Assembly (NCBI GenBank): GCA_023436765.1
Contig: JAEZHX010000185.1
Coordinates: forward strand, 1-8,041
DNA length: 8,041 nucleotides
Origin: Bacillota bacterium
Lineage (GTDB): Bacteria; Bacillota; Clostridia; Lachnospirales; Lachnospiraceae
Direction of reading: 5' to 3'
In this document: piece after piece, positions 7,264-8,041 of the stretch
Layout: every line of letters starts with the position of its first letter
Numbering within the stretch: the stretch's first letter is position 1
Position numbers and translations under genes: made by a program
Notes under the pieces: model-generated
What the model was told of the DNA's origin: nothing
The model's database searches: none
Seen by the model: only the letters and a program-made list of their open reading frames with translations

Positions 7264-7268
7264 AGGAG
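7264..7268 (+). promoter_or_regulatory. Ribosome binding site of the repeat-protein gene
   Basis: AGGAG stands 7 nt before the ATG at 7276, an ideal spacing. It is the main support that the plus strand, and not the antisense reading frames, is the coding strand here. Confidence 0.8.
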
Positions 7269-7275
7269 CACTCAA

Positions 7276-8041
7276 ATGCAACATTACAACAATATGTCCA
7301 AATCATATCGTCAAACGGTGAGAAACTCCCAGATAAATAGTGGGACCGTACCGAATACCGGCACCTCCACAAGACCTATAACCAGCCCCGGCGGTACCAC
7401 AGCTCCGAATAACCGGGCAGGAAGCCCTAACATAAATCGTCCGACTCCGGGCACATCAACCGCTATGCCTGCCGACAGCAGAACAACTGCACCTGGCACC
7501 ACCCCCAGGACTACTCCTGCAACTCCCACTACCCCCACAGCTCCGGCTTCTCCTGGTACTCCTCCTGTTACCACTCCGGGTACTACCCCCGGCACAGCAA
7601 CTAGGACAATTCCCCGTACGACTCCGGGTTCCACAGGTACTGCTCCGGGTTCTGTCCCGTCTGCTACTCCCCGTGTTACTCCCGATATGACCCCGACGCC
7701 GGGAACAAATGGTTCTGTATCCACACCTAACATGCCTTATTTATATGGAACTTCACCGGAAGAGACTACGGGCATCCCAGCTGCTCCTGTTGCTCCCGGA
7801 ACTTCGACAGACACTGCCCCCGGCGCAAGGATTCCCGGACCGGGAATGACGACGCCGTCGCAAAGAACTACACCATCTGTTCCGATGGGCACTATGCCCG
7901 GCTCCCGTCCCACCACTCCGATGACTCCGGCCGCTCCGATGGGCACTATGCCCGGCTCCCGTCCCACCACTCCGATGACTCCGGCTGCTCCGATGGGTAC
8001 TATGCCCGGCTCCCGTCCCACCACTCCGAGAACTCCGGCTG
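7276..8041 (+). CDS. Pro/Thr/Gly-rich low-complexity repeat protein, 3' end outside the window (possible spore-coat protein)
   Basis: An open frame runs from the ATG at 7276 to the window edge without a stop codon (255 codons seen). The N-terminus MQHYNNMSKSYRQTVRNSQI is polar and basic with no signal peptide or membrane span. From about residue 22 the protein is dominated by Pro, Thr, Gly, Ser and Ala in motifs such as TTPGT, APGT and TPRTTP, suggesting a disordered, possibly glycosylated chain. From residue 203 an 18-residue unit beginning PMGTMPGSRPTTP repeats in tandem. Family assignment is not possible from the visible part. Met/Pro-rich N-terminal regions occur ahead of CotJA-type spore coat domains in some clostridia, and the sigma-K-like promoter fits a coat role, but this is inference. 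Alternatives are a cell-surface linker or a scaffold protein. Long antisense open frames over this region are by-products of its repetitive codons. Confidence 0.72.
   Translation, partial: MQHYNNMSKSYRQTVRNSQINSGTVPNTGTSTRPITSPGGTTAPNNRAGSPNINRPTPGTSTAMPADSRTTAPGTTPRTTPATPTTPTAPASPGTPPVTTPGTTPGTATRTIPRTTPGSTGTAPGSVPSATPRVTPDMTPTPGTNGSVSTPNMPYLYGTSPEETTGIPAAPVAPGTSTDTAPGARIPGPGMTTPSQRTTPSVPMGTMPGSRPTTPMTPAAPMGTMPGSRPTTPMTPAAPMGTMPGSRPTTPRTPA
7882..8041 (+). repeat. In-frame 54-bp tandem repeat, three copies, the third cut by the window edge
   Basis: Copies begin at 7882, 7936 and 7990, each starting CCGATGGG. Copies 1 and 2 differ at one base (GCC versus GCT). The third copy (52 nt seen) has GGT for GGC and AGA for ATG. 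The unit encodes 18 residues, PMGTMPGSRPTTPMTPAA. Near identity at silent positions points to recent duplication. The array may continue past the window. Confidence 0.95.

Larger units (their letters stand above)
7041..7275. other. AT-rich divergent intergenic region
   Basis: This 235-bp gap separates the minus-strand operon from the plus-strand repeat-protein gene and should carry promoters for both. A perfect AT-only inverted repeat with 9-bp arms ATAAAATTA (7143-7151) and TAATTTTAT (7156-7164) sits in the middle and could be an operator. No tRNA-like or other RNA structure and no credible small gene was seen. Confidence 0.6.

Noticed and set aside
7311..8024. Two minus-strand open frames (7311-7733 and 7737-8024) giving Val/Gly/Pro-rich proteins
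   Set aside because: They are antisense to the plus-strand repeat gene and arise from its Pro/Thr/Gly codons, which read as Gly/Val/Pro on the other strand. They lack good ribosome binding sites and break at 7734-7736, while the plus frame is continuous.
7276..8041. Collagen-like (Gly-X-Y) protein such as an exosporium filament
   Set aside because: Gly occurs often, but not in a regular every-third-residue pattern.

Overview
The window reads as chromosomal DNA from a spore-forming, moderately AT-rich Firmicute, most likely of the Lachnospiraceae/Clostridium type. This is an inference from purine-rich Shine-Dalgarno sites (AGGAGG, AGGAGA), GTG starts, a sigma-A-like promoter, short-loop intrinsic terminators and the style of the proteins. 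No rRNA, tRNA, CRISPR array or insertion sequence is visible.

Layout: 1-93 holds an intrinsic terminator, probably for a gene left of the window. A sigma-A-type promoter with an extended -10 (157-185) drives a single membrane gene at 279-974, a PAP2-family (AUR1-like) lipid phosphatase/phosphotransferase. A strong hairpin at 1019-1046 ends it and probably also serves the convergent operon. Positions 1087-7040 on the minus strand form one tight four-gene operon. In transcription order it encodes a Methyltransf_32-like SAM-dependent methyltransferase, an 845-residue membrane-anchored protein with a propeller-like middle and a C39-peptidase-like end that lacks the catalytic Cys and His, an M29-family metallo-aminopeptidase, and a family 2 glycosyltransferase. 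The gaps are 1, 28 and 15 nt, and the last gene's ribosome binding site overlaps the preceding stop codon. A 235-bp AT-rich divergent intergenic region follows. It leads into a plus-strand gene starting at 7276 that stays open to the window edge. This gene encodes a Pro/Thr/Gly-rich low-complexity protein ending in nearly identical 54-bp tandem repeats. It has a perfect ribosome binding site, no signal peptide and a plausible late-sporulation (sigma-K-like) promoter, so a spore-coat role is possible but unproven.

How the genes work together: the operon links an enzyme that modifies an unknown substrate, an extracytoplasmic sensor- or scaffold-like protein, a cytoplasmic peptidase and a glycosyltransferase. 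No known pathway joins these, so the cluster may be only a housekeeping transcription unit. The least explained items are the 845-residue pseudo-C39 protein and the repeat protein at the right edge.
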